A stretch of DNA of 64,000 nt from CAZGWE01 sp964529405. Lineage in GTDB: Bacteria > Patescibacteriota > UBA1384 > XYA2-FULL-43-10 > 1-14-0-10-43-13. Of this stretch, positions 31,859 to 42,000 are shown one piece after another. How positions within the stretch are numbered: the stretch's first letter is position 1; the number at the start of each line of letters is the position of its first letter. The position numbers and the translations under genes are program-made. The DNA lies in NCBI GenBank assembly GCA_964529405.1, contig CAZGWE010000004.1, positions 21,844 through 85,843 on the forward strand, written 5' to 3'. A model generated the notes under the pieces. It saw nothing but the letters and a program-made list of their open reading frames with translations, made no database searches and was not told the origin of the DNA.

Positions 31859-33373
31859 CTAGTCCAGGAAAACCGAGATACCATCATTTGGTTCCCGGAC
31901 ATCGAAGAGGTGTCCCTTCTCGGGGATGGCCTGGACATGTTTAATGACCGCGTCGCTGAACCGGCATTCTGTGGCCGGCCGAACCGGCCGGCCGGGCTTG
32001 CGGGCGTTTGTCAGAGCGATCGGAGCGTTGATGGCGAAGCTCTGCGCGATTCGACGAAGCGCGCTCGGGTTGAGCAGAGCCGCGAGCGGATCAGACAGGA
32101 ACCTGGCCTTCATCCCGCACCAGCTATAGAACTCCTTGTAGCACATATCCAACGCCGTCTCGCCAGTCTCGGGAGTCCAGCCGGGATGTTTGATGACGAC
32201 GTGGTTAGCGTCATAGTCATCCCAGTTGGAGTTGATAAACCAGCCGGCTCGGAAATAGGTCAGGAAGCCGTCAGCCCCCGGCTCGGGGGTGTTGAAAGCG
32301 AACTGGGCATAGTCAAGTTTCGCCTTGATTGCGAACTCCAGGATGCGCTTGGCATGGTCTGTCGTCTCGTTTTGACCGACTCCCAGAACGAAGGCGCCGA
32401 GGACCATGATGCCGAGATCCTGGCACTTCTTGATCAGTTCCAGTGTCTCAGCTTGATCCTTGACCTTGCTAAGTCCCGCCTTGTCCTCGCCAACCGTCTC
32501 GAGGCCAAAGAAGAGTCCCCCGCATCTTTTTTCGGCCCAGTCGGCTAAAATGTCGTATGAAGAACCTTCGCGTTTTAGCCTGGCTTGTGCCTCAATGAGT
32601 GTCCGAGGCGTGACCTCAGCTACCCACTTGTGCCCTGATCTGCGCAGTAGATCGGCTACCATCCGACAGTGATCAACATATCGTTGAGCCGATCCCCACA
32701 AGAAATTGTCGTCGATAATCGCTACCACTCCCCGAGGCAGAGAAGCGATATCTGCCGCCAAGCAGGTCAACTCCCTGGCGCGCATGTTACGTCCGCTTAC
32801 GGCCGTCACTGAGCAGAAGTGACAGCCAAAGGGACAACCGACCGAGCTCTGGATTGTCCACGGTATGATGTAGTCTTTTGGGTTCGTCCAGCTCCGGTCG
32901 ACGACAGGATGTTCGATAGTGCCCGGAATATTCCGCATTCTGGTGATGACTTTTTCGCCGGGCTTACTTTCCCAGATGTGTCGCAAGAACACATCCAGAA
33001 AAGGCGCATTGGTTTCGCCTTGCAGCACTCCATCGGCATACTCAATTGCTTCGAGTGGTAGGCTTGTGGCATGGATGCCGCCATGGGCAATCTTGATCGG
33101 AGCACTATTTCGACTATTGCAATCACGGGCTTGTTGTGAAATCCTATGAGCCCTATTTGCTCCTGTGGTCAAGTAGCTCAGGCATAGAATATCTGGTTGC
33201 CACTTACTTACGTCGTACACTCCCATAGTCCTCTCATCGTGGACTCTGGCTGTGACCCAATCGGGCATCATGGCCTTGAGTAGTGACAGACCATAAGACG
33301 GGATAACCGGCTTGATCCTGACACCTGTCTGGCGATCAGGCATGACGATATCGACCAGAATATTTCCTTGCAC
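31859..33373 (-). CDS. B12-binding-domain radical SAM protein
   Basis: 504 residues. The N-terminal part resembles a B12-binding Rossmann domain (IPSYGLSLLKAMMP, DERTMGVYDVSKWQPDILCLSYLT, IAHGGIHATSLPLEAIEYAD), but I see no DxHxxG cobalamin motif. The radical SAM core has GCPFGCHFCSV (Cys180, Cys184, Cys187) for the iron-sulfur cluster. GLFFGLETVGEDK and LGAFVLGVGQNE match later barrel strands. The substrate is unknown. I chose GTG 33373 because GGAGG lies six bases upstream and the protein then starts like its family. The longer frame to 33487 would run over the promoter at 33451. The gene stands alone with its own terminator, and its composition is more GC-rich than that of its neighbours. 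Confidence 0.84.
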   Translation of the reverse strand: MQGNILVDIVMPDRQTGVRIKPVIPSYGLSLLKAMMPDWVTARVHDERTMGVYDVSKWQPDILCLSYLTTGANRAHRISQQARDCNSRNSAPIKIAHGGIHATSLPLEAIEYADGVLQGETNAPFLDVFLRHIWESKPGEKVITRMRNIPGTIEHPVVDRSWTNPKDYIIPWTIQSSVGCPFGCHFCSVTAVSGRNMRARELTCLAADIASLPRGVVAIIDDNFLWGSAQRYVDHCRMVADLLRRSGHKWVAEVTPRTLIEAQARLKREGSSYDILADWAEKRCGGLFFGLETVGEDKAGLSKVKDQAETLELIKKCQDLGIMVLGAFVLGVGQNETTDHAKRILEFAIKAKLDYAQFAFNTPEPGADGFLTYFRAGWFINSNWDDYDANHVVIKHPGWTPETGETALDMCYKEFYSWCGMKARFLSDPLAALLNPSALRRIAQSFAINAPIALTNARKPGRPVRPATECRFSDAVIKHVQAIPEKGHLFDVREPNDGISVFLD

Positions 33374-33450
33374 TCTCCGCCTCCATTCTGGTTGCCCCAG
33401 GGCAATCTCGCGCATTTCAGACAACAACACACTAGCACTACTTGGAGGTA

Positions 33451-33479
33451 TTGACAACCCCGCGATTGTGTGATATACT
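33451..33479 (+). promoter_or_regulatory. Promoter of the DEAD-box helicase transcript
   Basis: Exact TTGACA (33451-33456), a 17-base spacer and TATACT (33474-33479). The next plus-strand gene begins 365 bases downstream. Confidence 0.62.
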
Positions 33480-33485
33480 CGAAAC

Positions 33486-33843
33486 ACTTAAGAATTAGCA
33501 CTCGATTTTTAAGATAGACTCGTTGCCTAGCAACATTTGCACGTACTACTAAACTCACCACATTTTTTGGCATTACTATAGCCAAAGGGAGAGAACTTAC
33601 CAGACGTAAAGCGCGAAGTCGATTTACAGTTCCCGGTTGGCTAATCGCCGATCGGGGACTGTTAAGAGCGCTAAAAATTGTTCTATAGATTTCCGAAGAT
33701 ATTTTAATTTGAATTGCCCGTGAACGGGCTTTGGACAGGTCTATACAGCAATTATTGCCGTGATACGGTATTCGAATTAATAATTATCTTTAGCACTTTT
33801 TTGGTGCCCAAAAACACGGTACCTGGTGCTTGGAAAGAGAAAG
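33486..33843 (+). promoter_or_regulatory. Long structured leader before the DEAD-box helicase gene
   Basis: This gene-free stretch holds at least three hairpins: TTTGGC/GCCAAA near 33567-33586, a long one at 33624-33664, and GCCCGT/ACGGGC near 33717-33730. In the long hairpin CAGTTCCCGGTTGGC pairs, through G-U wobbles, with GCCGATCGGGGACTG. I match no known RNA family. Helicases of this type are often autoregulated through long leaders in other bacteria, which makes that a fair guess here. Confidence 0.45.
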
Positions 33844-35067
33844 ATGCAATATACGAGAAGCGCCAACAGGTTTGGCGCCAATAAATTCAGAAGTGGAAAT
33901 TCCTTCCATTTTCGTTCTCAAAATAGAAACCGGAACGGCTTAAAAAAAACTCGCGGAGAAGCGATTGATCCCTCCCGATTTGTCAAAAAGTTTGCCGGAA
34001 TAATTAAGGAAAAGGTGATTGAAATTAAAAATTCTTTTACCGATTTTGCTTTAGCTCCAGAAATCAAAGAAAATCTCAAGAAGAAAGATTATCTGACACC
34101 GACACCCATTCAGGATCAAGCTATCAATCCCATCCTTCAGGGCAGGGATTTAGTCGGTTTGGCCGATACCGGCACCGGCAAAACGGCCGCATTTTTGCTC
34201 CCGTTGGTTAATAAAGTTTTTCATAACAAGTATGAAAGAATTTTAATTATTGCTCCTACTCGCGAGCTCGCTCAGCAAATCGAAGCAGAATTTAGACAGT
34301 TTTCCTGGGGTATGAGAATATTTTCAGCTGTTTGTGTCGGCGGGCTGCCGATTTACAAACAGATGAGCATGCTAAGAGGCAATCCCGGTTTCGTTATCGG
34401 AACGCCCGGCCGGCTCAAAGACTTGAGCGAGCGCAAAGCGATTAATTTTCAAACATTTAAAACAGTCGTTCTCGACGAGGTTGACCGCATGCTTGACATG
34501 GGCTTTATTGACGATATTCGCAACATTCTAGACCAACTACCCGAGAAGCGCCAATCGTTATTTTTTTCTGCCACCATGCCCGGAAAAATCAAAGACTTGG
34601 TCAAGTTGTTTACGATTGACCCGGTAACAGTTGAGGTTAAGTCGGGCGACACGGCCGCCAATGTTGACCAGGACGTTGTCCGCTTTGCTGGCGAAGATGC
34701 CAAGTTTGGCCATCTGCAGGAGTTGCTGGCCAAGCCCGAGCTTAAAAAAGTTCTGATATTTTCTGAAACGAAGCGAGATGTTGAAAAACTGACCGAGAAC
34801 CTGATTAAAAAAGGTTTTAGGGCGGAATCAATTCACGGTAACAAAAAACAACACCAGCGCCAGCGCGCCTTGAGCCAGTTCAAGGATGCCGTTGTCGATA
34901 TTTTGGTTGCCACCGATGTAGCAGCTCGAGGACTCGATATCAAAGATGTAACCCACGTCATCAATTACACTCTACCCCAAACCTACAACGACTACATCCA
35001 CCGTATCGGCCGCACCGGCCGCGGCGACAAGAAAGGCTTTGCCCTCACTTTTGTCGAAGGACGGTAA
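33844..35067 (+). CDS. DEAD-box ATP-dependent RNA helicase
   Basis: 407 residues. Arg/Asn-rich N-terminal extension of about 60 residues, then Q motif (FTDFALAPEI...TPTPIQDQAI), Walker A ADTGTGKT, PTRELAQQ, GTPGRL, motif II as DEVD (instead of DEAD), SATM, and in the second domain ATDVAARGLD and HRIGRTGR. It unwinds short RNA duplexes, probably in ribosome assembly or RNA decay. ATG 33844 is chosen because GGAAAGAG precedes it; GTG 33826 overlaps that site. No C-terminal RNA-binding domain is present. Confidence 0.94.
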   Translation: MQYTRSANRFGANKFRSGNSFHFRSQNRNRNGLKKTRGEAIDPSRFVKKFAGIIKEKVIEIKNSFTDFALAPEIKENLKKKDYLTPTPIQDQAINPILQGRDLVGLADTGTGKTAAFLLPLVNKVFHNKYERILIIAPTRELAQQIEAEFRQFSWGMRIFSAVCVGGLPIYKQMSMLRGNPGFVIGTPGRLKDLSERKAINFQTFKTVVLDEVDRMLDMGFIDDIRNILDQLPEKRQSLFFSATMPGKIKDLVKLFTIDPVTVEVKSGDTAANVDQDVVRFAGEDAKFGHLQELLAKPELKKVLIFSETKRDVEKLTENLIKKGFRAESIHGNKKQHQRQRALSQFKDAVVDILVATDVAARGLDIKDVTHVINYTLPQTYNDYIHRIGRTGRGDKKGFALTFVEGR

Positions 35068-35210
35068 AAAACATTATCGTATCGAAGTAAATCCGATAAG
35101 AGGAAGGAGCGACTTCCCGATTGAAATTAGCATGCCGGTTTTGGGACTGGCTGCTTGTGTTTCCTGGTTATATTATTGCTTGTTTCTTATGAACTATCCA
35201 CAGTTCGGAC

Positions 35211-35239
35211 TTGACATAAGGGTATTGTCCGAATAAAAT
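35211..35239 (+). promoter_or_regulatory. rpoBC promoter P1
   Basis: Exact TTGACA (35211-35216), a 17-base spacer and TAAAAT (35234-35239). A DnaA-box-like CTATCCACA lies just upstream (35195-35203). The start would be nearly 290 bases before rpoB. Confidence 0.62.
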
Positions 35240-35278
35240 AGATTCAGGTAATGTTCTTTTTTGAATATGCTGTTTATG

Positions 35279-35307
35279 TTGACAAGCAATTCTTTTTGTG
35301 CTAAATT
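35279..35307 (+). promoter_or_regulatory. rpoBC promoter P2 with inverted repeat at the start point
   Basis: TTGACA (35279-35284), a 17-base spacer and TAAATT (35302-35307) with an extended TGC. TTAACC and GGTTAA (35306-35319) form an inverted repeat across the expected start point, a place where an operator is often found. Confidence 0.6.
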
Positions 35308-35385
35308 AACCTTGGTTAAAGTTAAGCGATTAAACATTTGCTATAGCTAATGGGATCTCTAGTCCACAGATAAAATGACACTGAA

Positions 35386-35414
35386 TCCCCCATTTCTGTT
35401 TTTGGGGAATTTTT
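35386..35414 (+). terminator. Possible attenuator in the rpoBC leader
   Basis: TCCCC (35386-35390) pairs with GGGGA (35404-35408), followed by five T. Both promoters lie upstream, so RNA ending here would never reach rpoB. The stem is short. Confidence 0.4.
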
Positions 35415-35426
35415 GTTGTCAATAAA

Positions 35427-35468
35427 CGTGTAACTTGCAACGTGTAGCTTGTAGCGTGTATTGCCAAA
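35427..35468. repeat. Heptamer repeat array before rpoB
   Basis: Units CGTGTAA, CTTGCAA, CGTGTAG, CTTGTAG, CGTGTAT, TGCCAAA, alternating as a 14-base double unit. It makes up part of the 463-base space between the helicase gene and rpoB, which otherwise holds the two promoters and the attenuator. Confidence 0.65.
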
Positions 35469-35530
35469 CACTTTTGGACGCACGTTACGCGATGCGCGAC
35501 TCATGTTTCACGATAAATAAGAGGAGCGAA

Positions 35531-38500
35531 ATGTCGAAAAAAACTTCTGCGCTTGGTCGAATTTTGCCCAGAGACGAGGCAAAATGGGAGTCTTTGCCAA
35601 ATCTGATCGAAATTCAAACCAAATCCTACGATTGGTTTTTCAAGGAAGGGCTCAGAGAACTTCTTGATGAGATTTCACCGATTGAGGATTTTACCGGTGA
35701 GATGTACAGTCTTGAATTTAGTAACTATTATCTCGAAAAGCCAAAAGTTGATGAGAAGACTGCCCGCGAAAAAAACCTGACTTTTAAAGCTCCTTTGCGT
35801 GCCAAAGCATCGCTTCTTATCAAAAAAACCGGCGAAATTCGCGAGGGAGAAATCTTTCTGGGCGACTTTCCGCTGATGTCAAACCGCGGCACCTTTATTA
35901 TAAACGGTGTTGAGCGTGTAGTTGTGTCGCAAATTGTCAGATCGTTCGGCGTCCTCTTTACAGCCGAAAAAATTGCCGGCAAAAACTATTTCGGTGCTAA
36001 AATTATCCCTTCGCGCGGTGCTTGGCTTGAAATTGAAACGAATTCCAAAGGTGTGATTTCGGTCAAAGTGGACCGAAAGAGGAGAATTCCGATTACCACT
36101 TTTCTTCGGGCTTTGGGAATTGCCGGCGACGAAGAGATAAAATCGCTCTTTTCCGGCGTTGACGACGATGAAAATGTAAAATATATCGAATCCACTATCG
36201 ATAAAGATCCGGCCAAGAATTACGAAGAGGGCTTAATCGAAACATACAAAAGAATTCGGCCGGGCGACCTGGCCACGGCAGAATCAGCTAAAGCTTTTAT
36301 TGACGCTATGTTTTTCAATCCGAAACGCTATGATTTGGGCCGGGTTGGGCGTTATAAAATCAACCAGCGTTTGGACATGGACGTTGAAAATACGGTTGAA
36401 AACAGAATTATCCGTAAAGACGATTTGGTCGCCATTATTCGAGAAATTATCCGTCTCAATAACACTCCCGGCGCAGAGCCGGATGATACCGACCATCTTA
36501 AAAACCGCCGTATCCGGGCGGTCGGCGAATCCATCCAAAGCCGCGTCCGCGTCGGCCTGCTTCGCGTAGAGCGGATTATCAAGGACCGTATGAGCGTTTC
36601 CAATCCGGCAGAGGTAACACCTTCTTCGCTGGTTAACTCCCGTCCGATTGCTGCCGCCCTGCAAGAGTTTTTTGCCAGCTCGCAGCTATCGCAGTTTATG
36701 AACCAGACCAACCCACTGGCCGAACTTGAGCACAAGCGGACGCTCTCGGCTACGGGTCCCGGCGGCCTCTCCCGCGAACGAGCCGGTTTTGAAGTCCGCG
36801 ACGTCCACAAGAGCCATTATGGCCGGATTTGTCCTATCGAATCCCCTGAAGGCCCGAATATCGGTTTGGTCAGTTATTTGGCCAGTTTTTCCAGGATTAA
36901 CGAATATGGTTTTCTGGAGACCCCTTATCGGCAGGTTGTGATCGAAAACGGCCGGGCTAAAGTTACCGACCAGGTTGCTTATCTTGATGCCGGTACGGAG
37001 GAAAAAGCGATTATTGCTCCGGCTTCGGTTGAAGTTGACGAGTCGGATTATATTAAAGACAAAAGAGTCATCGTCCGTATGTTCGGCGAGTCAAGCATTA
37101 TTGACGCGACAAAGGTACAGTATATGGATGTTTCTCCCCGCCAAATCGTTTCAATTGCCACTTCGCTTATCCCGTTTGTCGAACACGATGATGGTGCCCG
37201 CGCTATGATGGGGTCCAATATGCAGCGCCAAGCCGTACCGCTGATTTGTCCTGATTCGCCTATTGTTGGCACGGGTATGGAAAAAGCGGCAGCCCATGAC
37301 TCCGGCCAAATTTTAATTGCCGCAGAAAACGGTGAAGTCACAAAAGTTTCCGGAAACATGATTAAAATCAGGAATAAAGACGCTGTTGACCGCGAGTACT
37401 CTTTGGAAAAATTTGCCCGTTCAAACCAGGGTACCTCTTTAAACCAACGTCCGATCGTTAAACTCGGCGACAAAATCAAGAAGGGACAGGTCATTGCCGA
37501 CTCTTCCGCCACCGACAAAGGCGAGCTGGCCCTCGGCCAAAACCTTTTGGTCGCTTTTATGTCTTGGGGCGGATCAAACTTTGAAGACGCTATTATTATC
37601 TCCAACCGATTAGTTAAGGACCACGCCCTAACTTCCGTCCATATTGAACAGTATTCTGTCGAGGTTCGGGAAACCAAGCTTGGTCCGGAGTTATTGACTC
37701 GGGATATTCCGAACGTTTCAGAGGAAGCCCTGGCCAACCTAGACGAAAGCGGCATAATCCGCGTCGGCGCGGAAGTTAAGTCCGGCGACATTCTGGTCGG
37801 CAAAATTTTGCCGAAAGGCGAAACCGAACTGACATCGGAAGAAAAGCTACTCCGGGCCATTTTCGGCGAGAAAGCAAAGGATGTGCGTGATTCCTCCCTT
37901 CGTTTGCCGCACGGCGAACAGGGCAAGGTAGTTGACGTCAGATTCTTCTCCAAAGAAAACGGCGACGAATTGGCGACCGGCGTTTACCAGATGGTCGAAG
38001 TTTCTGTTGCCCAGCTTAGAAAAATCTCTATCGGCGATAAACTTGCCGGCCGGCATGGCAACAAGGGTGTTATCTCCACCATTCTCAATGCTGAGGATAT
38101 GCCTTTTCTGCCCGACGGCCGCAGCGTTGACGTGATTTTGAATCCGCTGGGCGTGATCTCGCGTATGAACGTCGGCCAAATTTTGGAAACCCATCTGGGT
38201 TTAGCGGCGTCCGCCGGCGGTTATAAAATCGCCACTCCCGTATTTGAAGGCATCCATATTGATGAAATTAAGGAAAGATTAAAAGCGGAGAAACTGCCGG
38301 AAGACGGCAAAATACAGCTTTTCGATGGCAAAACCGGCGAGCCTTTCGCTCGAAAATCAACCGTCGGCGTGATGTATATCTTAAAACTGCACCACCTCGT
38401 TGACGACAAGATGCACGCCAGAAGCGTCGGTCCTTATTCAATGATTACACAGCAGCCGCTTGGCGGTAAGGCGCAATTCGGCGGCCAGCGTTTCGGCGAA

Positions 38501-38902
38501 ATGGAAGTTTGGGCTCTGGAAGCTTACGGTGCAGCCCACACCTTACAGGAGATGCTAACGATCAAATCCGATGATGTTGTCGGCCGGAGCAAGACTTACG
38601 AGTCAATTATCAAGGGCGAAGAGATTCAAAAACCGCTGATTCCGGAAGCCTTCAATGTCATGGTTAAAGAGCTGCAAAGCTTATGTTTGCGGGTTGACTT
38701 GATCGCTTCAAAGCCGGTTGTTGCCGCCAAGGAAGACGAAGAGCCGGTCGAAAAGATAGCGGAACCGGCCGACCTCCAAGAGTTTTTGGCGGAACAAATG
38801 CCGCAGGAGCTTGAGGACATTGACGAGAAACTGACGGAAATTGCCGCAGAACAAACTAAAGAGGAAGAAGATATTATTTCAGCGCCGGTTGATGAAGAAT
38901 AA
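35531..38902 (+). CDS. rpoB: DNA-directed RNA polymerase subunit beta
   Basis: 1123 residues, on the short side for RpoB, without the large insertions of the E. coli protein. Recognisable segments: the rifampicin-region FFASSQLSQFMNQTNPLAELEHKRTLSATGPGGLSRERAGFEVRDVH, RICPIESPEGPNIGLV, the GDKLAGRHGNKGVIS motif and the C-terminal HHLVDDKMHARSVGPYS and GGKAQFGGQRFGEMEVWALEAYGA. A Glu-rich tail ends the chain. ATG 35531 with GAGGAG upstream is chosen; the frame extends further upstream only through the repeat array. rpoC follows. Confidence 0.98.
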   Translation: MSKKTSALGRILPRDEAKWESLPNLIEIQTKSYDWFFKEGLRELLDEISPIEDFTGEMYSLEFSNYYLEKPKVDEKTAREKNLTFKAPLRAKASLLIKKTGEIREGEIFLGDFPLMSNRGTFIINGVERVVVSQIVRSFGVLFTAEKIAGKNYFGAKIIPSRGAWLEIETNSKGVISVKVDRKRRIPITTFLRALGIAGDEEIKSLFSGVDDDENVKYIESTIDKDPAKNYEEGLIETYKRIRPGDLATAESAKAFIDAMFFNPKRYDLGRVGRYKINQRLDMDVENTVENRIIRKDDLVAIIREIIRLNNTPGAEPDDTDHLKNRRIRAVGESIQSRVRVGLLRVERIIKDRMSVSNPAEVTPSSLVNSRPIAAALQEFFASSQLSQFMNQTNPLAELEHKRTLSATGPGGLSRERAGFEVRDVHKSHYGRICPIESPEGPNIGLVSYLASFSRINEYGFLETPYRQVVIENGRAKVTDQVAYLDAGTEEKAIIAPASVEVDESDYIKDKRVIVRMFGESSIIDATKVQYMDVSPRQIVSIATSLIPFVEHDDGARAMMGSNMQRQAVPLICPDSPIVGTGMEKAAAHDSGQILIAAENGEVTKVSGNMIKIRNKDAVDREYSLEKFARSNQGTSLNQRPIVKLGDKIKKGQVIADSSATDKGELALGQNLLVAFMSWGGSNFEDAIIISNRLVKDHALTSVHIEQYSVEVRETKLGPELLTRDIPNVSEEALANLDESGIIRVGAEVKSGDILVGKILPKGETELTSEEKLLRAIFGEKAKDVRDSSLRLPHGEQGKVVDVRFFSKENGDELATGVYQMVEVSVAQLRKISIGDKLAGRHGNKGVISTILNAEDMPFLPDGRSVDVILNPLGVISRMNVGQILETHLGLAASAGGYKIATPVFEGIHIDEIKERLKAEKLPEDGKIQLFDGKTGEPFARKSTVGVMYILKLHHLVDDKMHARSVGPYSMITQQPLGGKAQFGGQRFGEMEVWALEAYGAAHTLQEMLTIKSDDVVGRSKTYESIIKGEEIQKPLIPEAFNVMVKELQSLCLRVDLIASKPVVAAKEDEEPVEKIAEPADLQEFLAEQMPQELEDIDEKLTEIAAEQTKEEEDIISAPVDEE

Positions 38903-38905
38903 AAA

Positions 38906-38933
38906 TCGTAACTTGCAGCGTGAAACTCGGAAC
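38906..38933. repeat. Heptamer repeat array between rpoB and rpoC
   Basis: Units TCGTAAC, TTGCAGC, GTGAAAC, TCGGAAC, right after the rpoB stop. The words are close to those before rpoB (35427-35468). Confidence 0.6.
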
Positions 38934-39003
38934 ATTCATTTAGCACATTATCCGGCTTTTCATGCTGCACAATCAACGTTAAACGATAAAAAGGAGTATT
39001 AGA

Positions 39004-42000
39004 ATGCCCAACTTAGAAATCAAGGACCAGGTTAACGTGGTTGATTTTGAAGCCATTAAGCTCTCCGTTGCTTCACCCGACGATATCCAAGCTTGGTCCC
39101 ACGGCGAAGTGCTAAAACCCGAGACGATTAACTATCGCACCCAGAAACCGGAACGCGACGGCCTTTTTGACGAGCGCATTTTTGGTCCGACCAAAGATTG
39201 GGAATGCTACTGCGGCAAATACCGTAAAATCCGCTACAAAGGCGTTATCTGCGACAAGTGCGGCGTTGAGGTAACCCGCTCCCAGGTCCGCCGTGTCCGG
39301 ATGGGCCACATCGACCTCTCTGTGCCGGTTGCCCATATCTGGTATATCAGAGGCGCCTCGAGCATCGTTTCAACCGCCCTCAATATGTCATTTACTGAAA
39401 TCGAAAAAATTGTCTATTTTGCCAGTTTTGTAACTTTGACAGTTAATGAAGATTTGCGGCAATCAAGCCTGGATAGTCTTGAAAAAGAGTATAAGGAATA
39501 CCTTGACGAATTAAAAGAATCCGGCGCCGAACTGTCGGCCGAGTCCCGTGAAGCCATGAGGCTCGAAGTCGAGCAGGCATACAAAAATGCCAAAACCGAA
39601 CTTGGCAACCTGGCCGTAGGCAGGATTATCTCTGAACAGGAGTACCACGAGCTCAATATGAAATACGGCCAGATTATTCGCGTCGGCATTGGCGCCGAGG
39701 GCGTACTTGAACTTCTAAAAAATATTAATTTAGACGAAGAGATCGCAAAATCCGAAGAGTTGTCAAAAAAACAGACCGGCTTGGTGCGGGCGAAAACACT
39801 CAAAAGATTCCGCGTCTTGCAAAGCCTGAAAGGGGCCGGAATCGAACCGACATGGCTTGTGCTTACCCGCCTGCCCGTTATTCCTCCCGACCTTAGGCCG
39901 ATGGTTCAGCTTGACGGCGGCCGCTTTGCTGCCTCCGATCTCAACGACCTTTACCGGCGTGTCATAAACCGCAACAACCGTTTAAAGCGGCTGATTTCCC
40001 AAGGCGCGCCGGAAGTGATTGCCCGAAATGAAAAGCGAATGCTTCAGGAAGCGGTTGATGCCCTGATTGACAATTCGGCGCGCAAGGGCAAAGCAGCTTC
40101 GTCTGCCGGCGGCAAGAGGAAATTGCGTTCTTTATCCGATATGCTTCGGGGCAAGCAGGGCCGTTTCCGCCAAAACCTGCTTGGCAAACGCGTTGATTAC
40201 TCCGGACGCTCGGTAATTGTTGTTGGTCCGAAATTAAAACTTCACCAGTGCGGCCTGCCAAAAGTTATGGCCCTGGAACTCTTTAAACCCTTTATCGTTG
40301 GGCGCCTGATTGCTGACGGCTATGTTCACAACGTCAAAAACGCCACCCGCTTAATCGAACGGGGCGAATCATTTGTTTGGGACATTCTGGAAGAAGTTAT
40401 CGAAAACCGCCACGTGCTTCTAAACCGCGCCCCTACCCTTCACCGTCTCGGCATACAAGCCTTTCAGCCGGTTTTGATAGAGGGCAAGGCTATTCAGGTT
40501 CATCCTCTCGTTTGTGCCGCTTTTAATGCCGATTTCGACGGCGACCAGATGGCAGTCCACTTGCCGCTTTCTGATAAGGCCCAAGAGGAAGCCAGAACCA
40601 TAATGCTCTCGGCCCACAATCTCTTAAAGCCGGCTTCCGGCGACCCTATTGTCTCACCCTCATACGATATTATTTTAGGCAGTTTTTATATCACTTCGAT
40701 TGAAGAGGGCGCCCGGGGTTGGGGCATGGTCTTTGCTTCCGAGGATGAAGCTGTTTCGGCCTACCATCTCGGCCAGTTGGGACTGACGGCAAAAATTCAT
40801 GTCCGGTTGGACAGCGGCGAAGTTGCCGAAACAACCGTCGGCCGCATCATTTTCAACGAAATCGTACCGGAGGAGCTTCGGTTTATTAATGACACTCTTA
40901 ATAAAAAAGCCATTGCCAAACTGGTTGACAGAATTTATCGCCAGTATGGTACCGATAGGACAGCCAAATTTGTTGACGATCTTAAGGATCTTGGTTTTGA
41001 ATATTCCCAAAGGGCCGGTTTTACCTTTGCCGTTGAGGACATTCTTGTTCCTTCAACCAAAGACGCCATCCTAAAAAAATCGGAAGAGGAAGTGGCGATG
41101 GTTGACCAGCAGTATCGGCGCGGTCTGATTTCAGATGAAGAGCGGTACGCTAAAACCGTCGAAATTTGGATGAATGCCCAATCGCAAATCGAAAAAGACA
41201 TGATGGGGCAGTATGCCAAGGATAACGACCTGTTCATTGTTATGACTTCGGGTGCCCGCGGTAATGTTGCCCAGATGGTCCAGGTGGCGGGAATGAAAGG
41301 CTTGGTGGCCGACCCGACCGGCGAGATCATCGAGATCCCGATCAGGTCCAACTTCAAGGAAGGGTTGTCGGTTTTTGAATACTTTGTTTCAACCCATGGC
41401 TCAAGAAAGGGCCGGGCCGACACTGCTTTGAGAACGTCCGAAGCCGGGTACTTGACGCGGCGTCTGGTTGATGTCGCCCAAGATACGGTTATCACCTCCG
41501 CCGATTGCGGGACGGAAAAAACCAGAACAATTTCAAAACAGTACTACGCCGATTTGGGCGAAGACTGGAAAAAATATCTAGTCGGTCGCGTTTTGGGCAA
41601 AGAAGTTGCCGGTATTCCCGCCGGTACGCTTTTAACAGAGTCGGAAATGAATAAAATTAATAATACGGGAGCAACTGAAGTTGAGATATTTTCGCTCTTA
41701 ACTTGCGCCGAAAAACGGGGAGTTTGCCAGAAATGTTACGGCTTGGATTTGGCGACAGGTAAATTGGTGGAAGCGGGTTCAACCGTGGGAATTGTGGCCG
41801 CCCAGGCAATCGGCGAACCGGGGACGCAGTTAACTATGCGAACTTTCCATACCGGTGGAGCGGCCGGCGCCGACATTACTTCTGGCTTGCCGCGAGTTGA
41901 AGAGCTGTTTGAAGCCAGGACTCCCAAGAATGCCGCAATCCTGTCGGAAATTGCCGGCAAGGTTTCTGTCCGCGAAACTAATGACAACTATCTGGCCACG

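Noticed and set aside
35068..35236. Short frame running from the helicase end toward the rpoB promoter
   Set aside because: It overlaps the P1 promoter, and no start has a ribosome site at proper distance.
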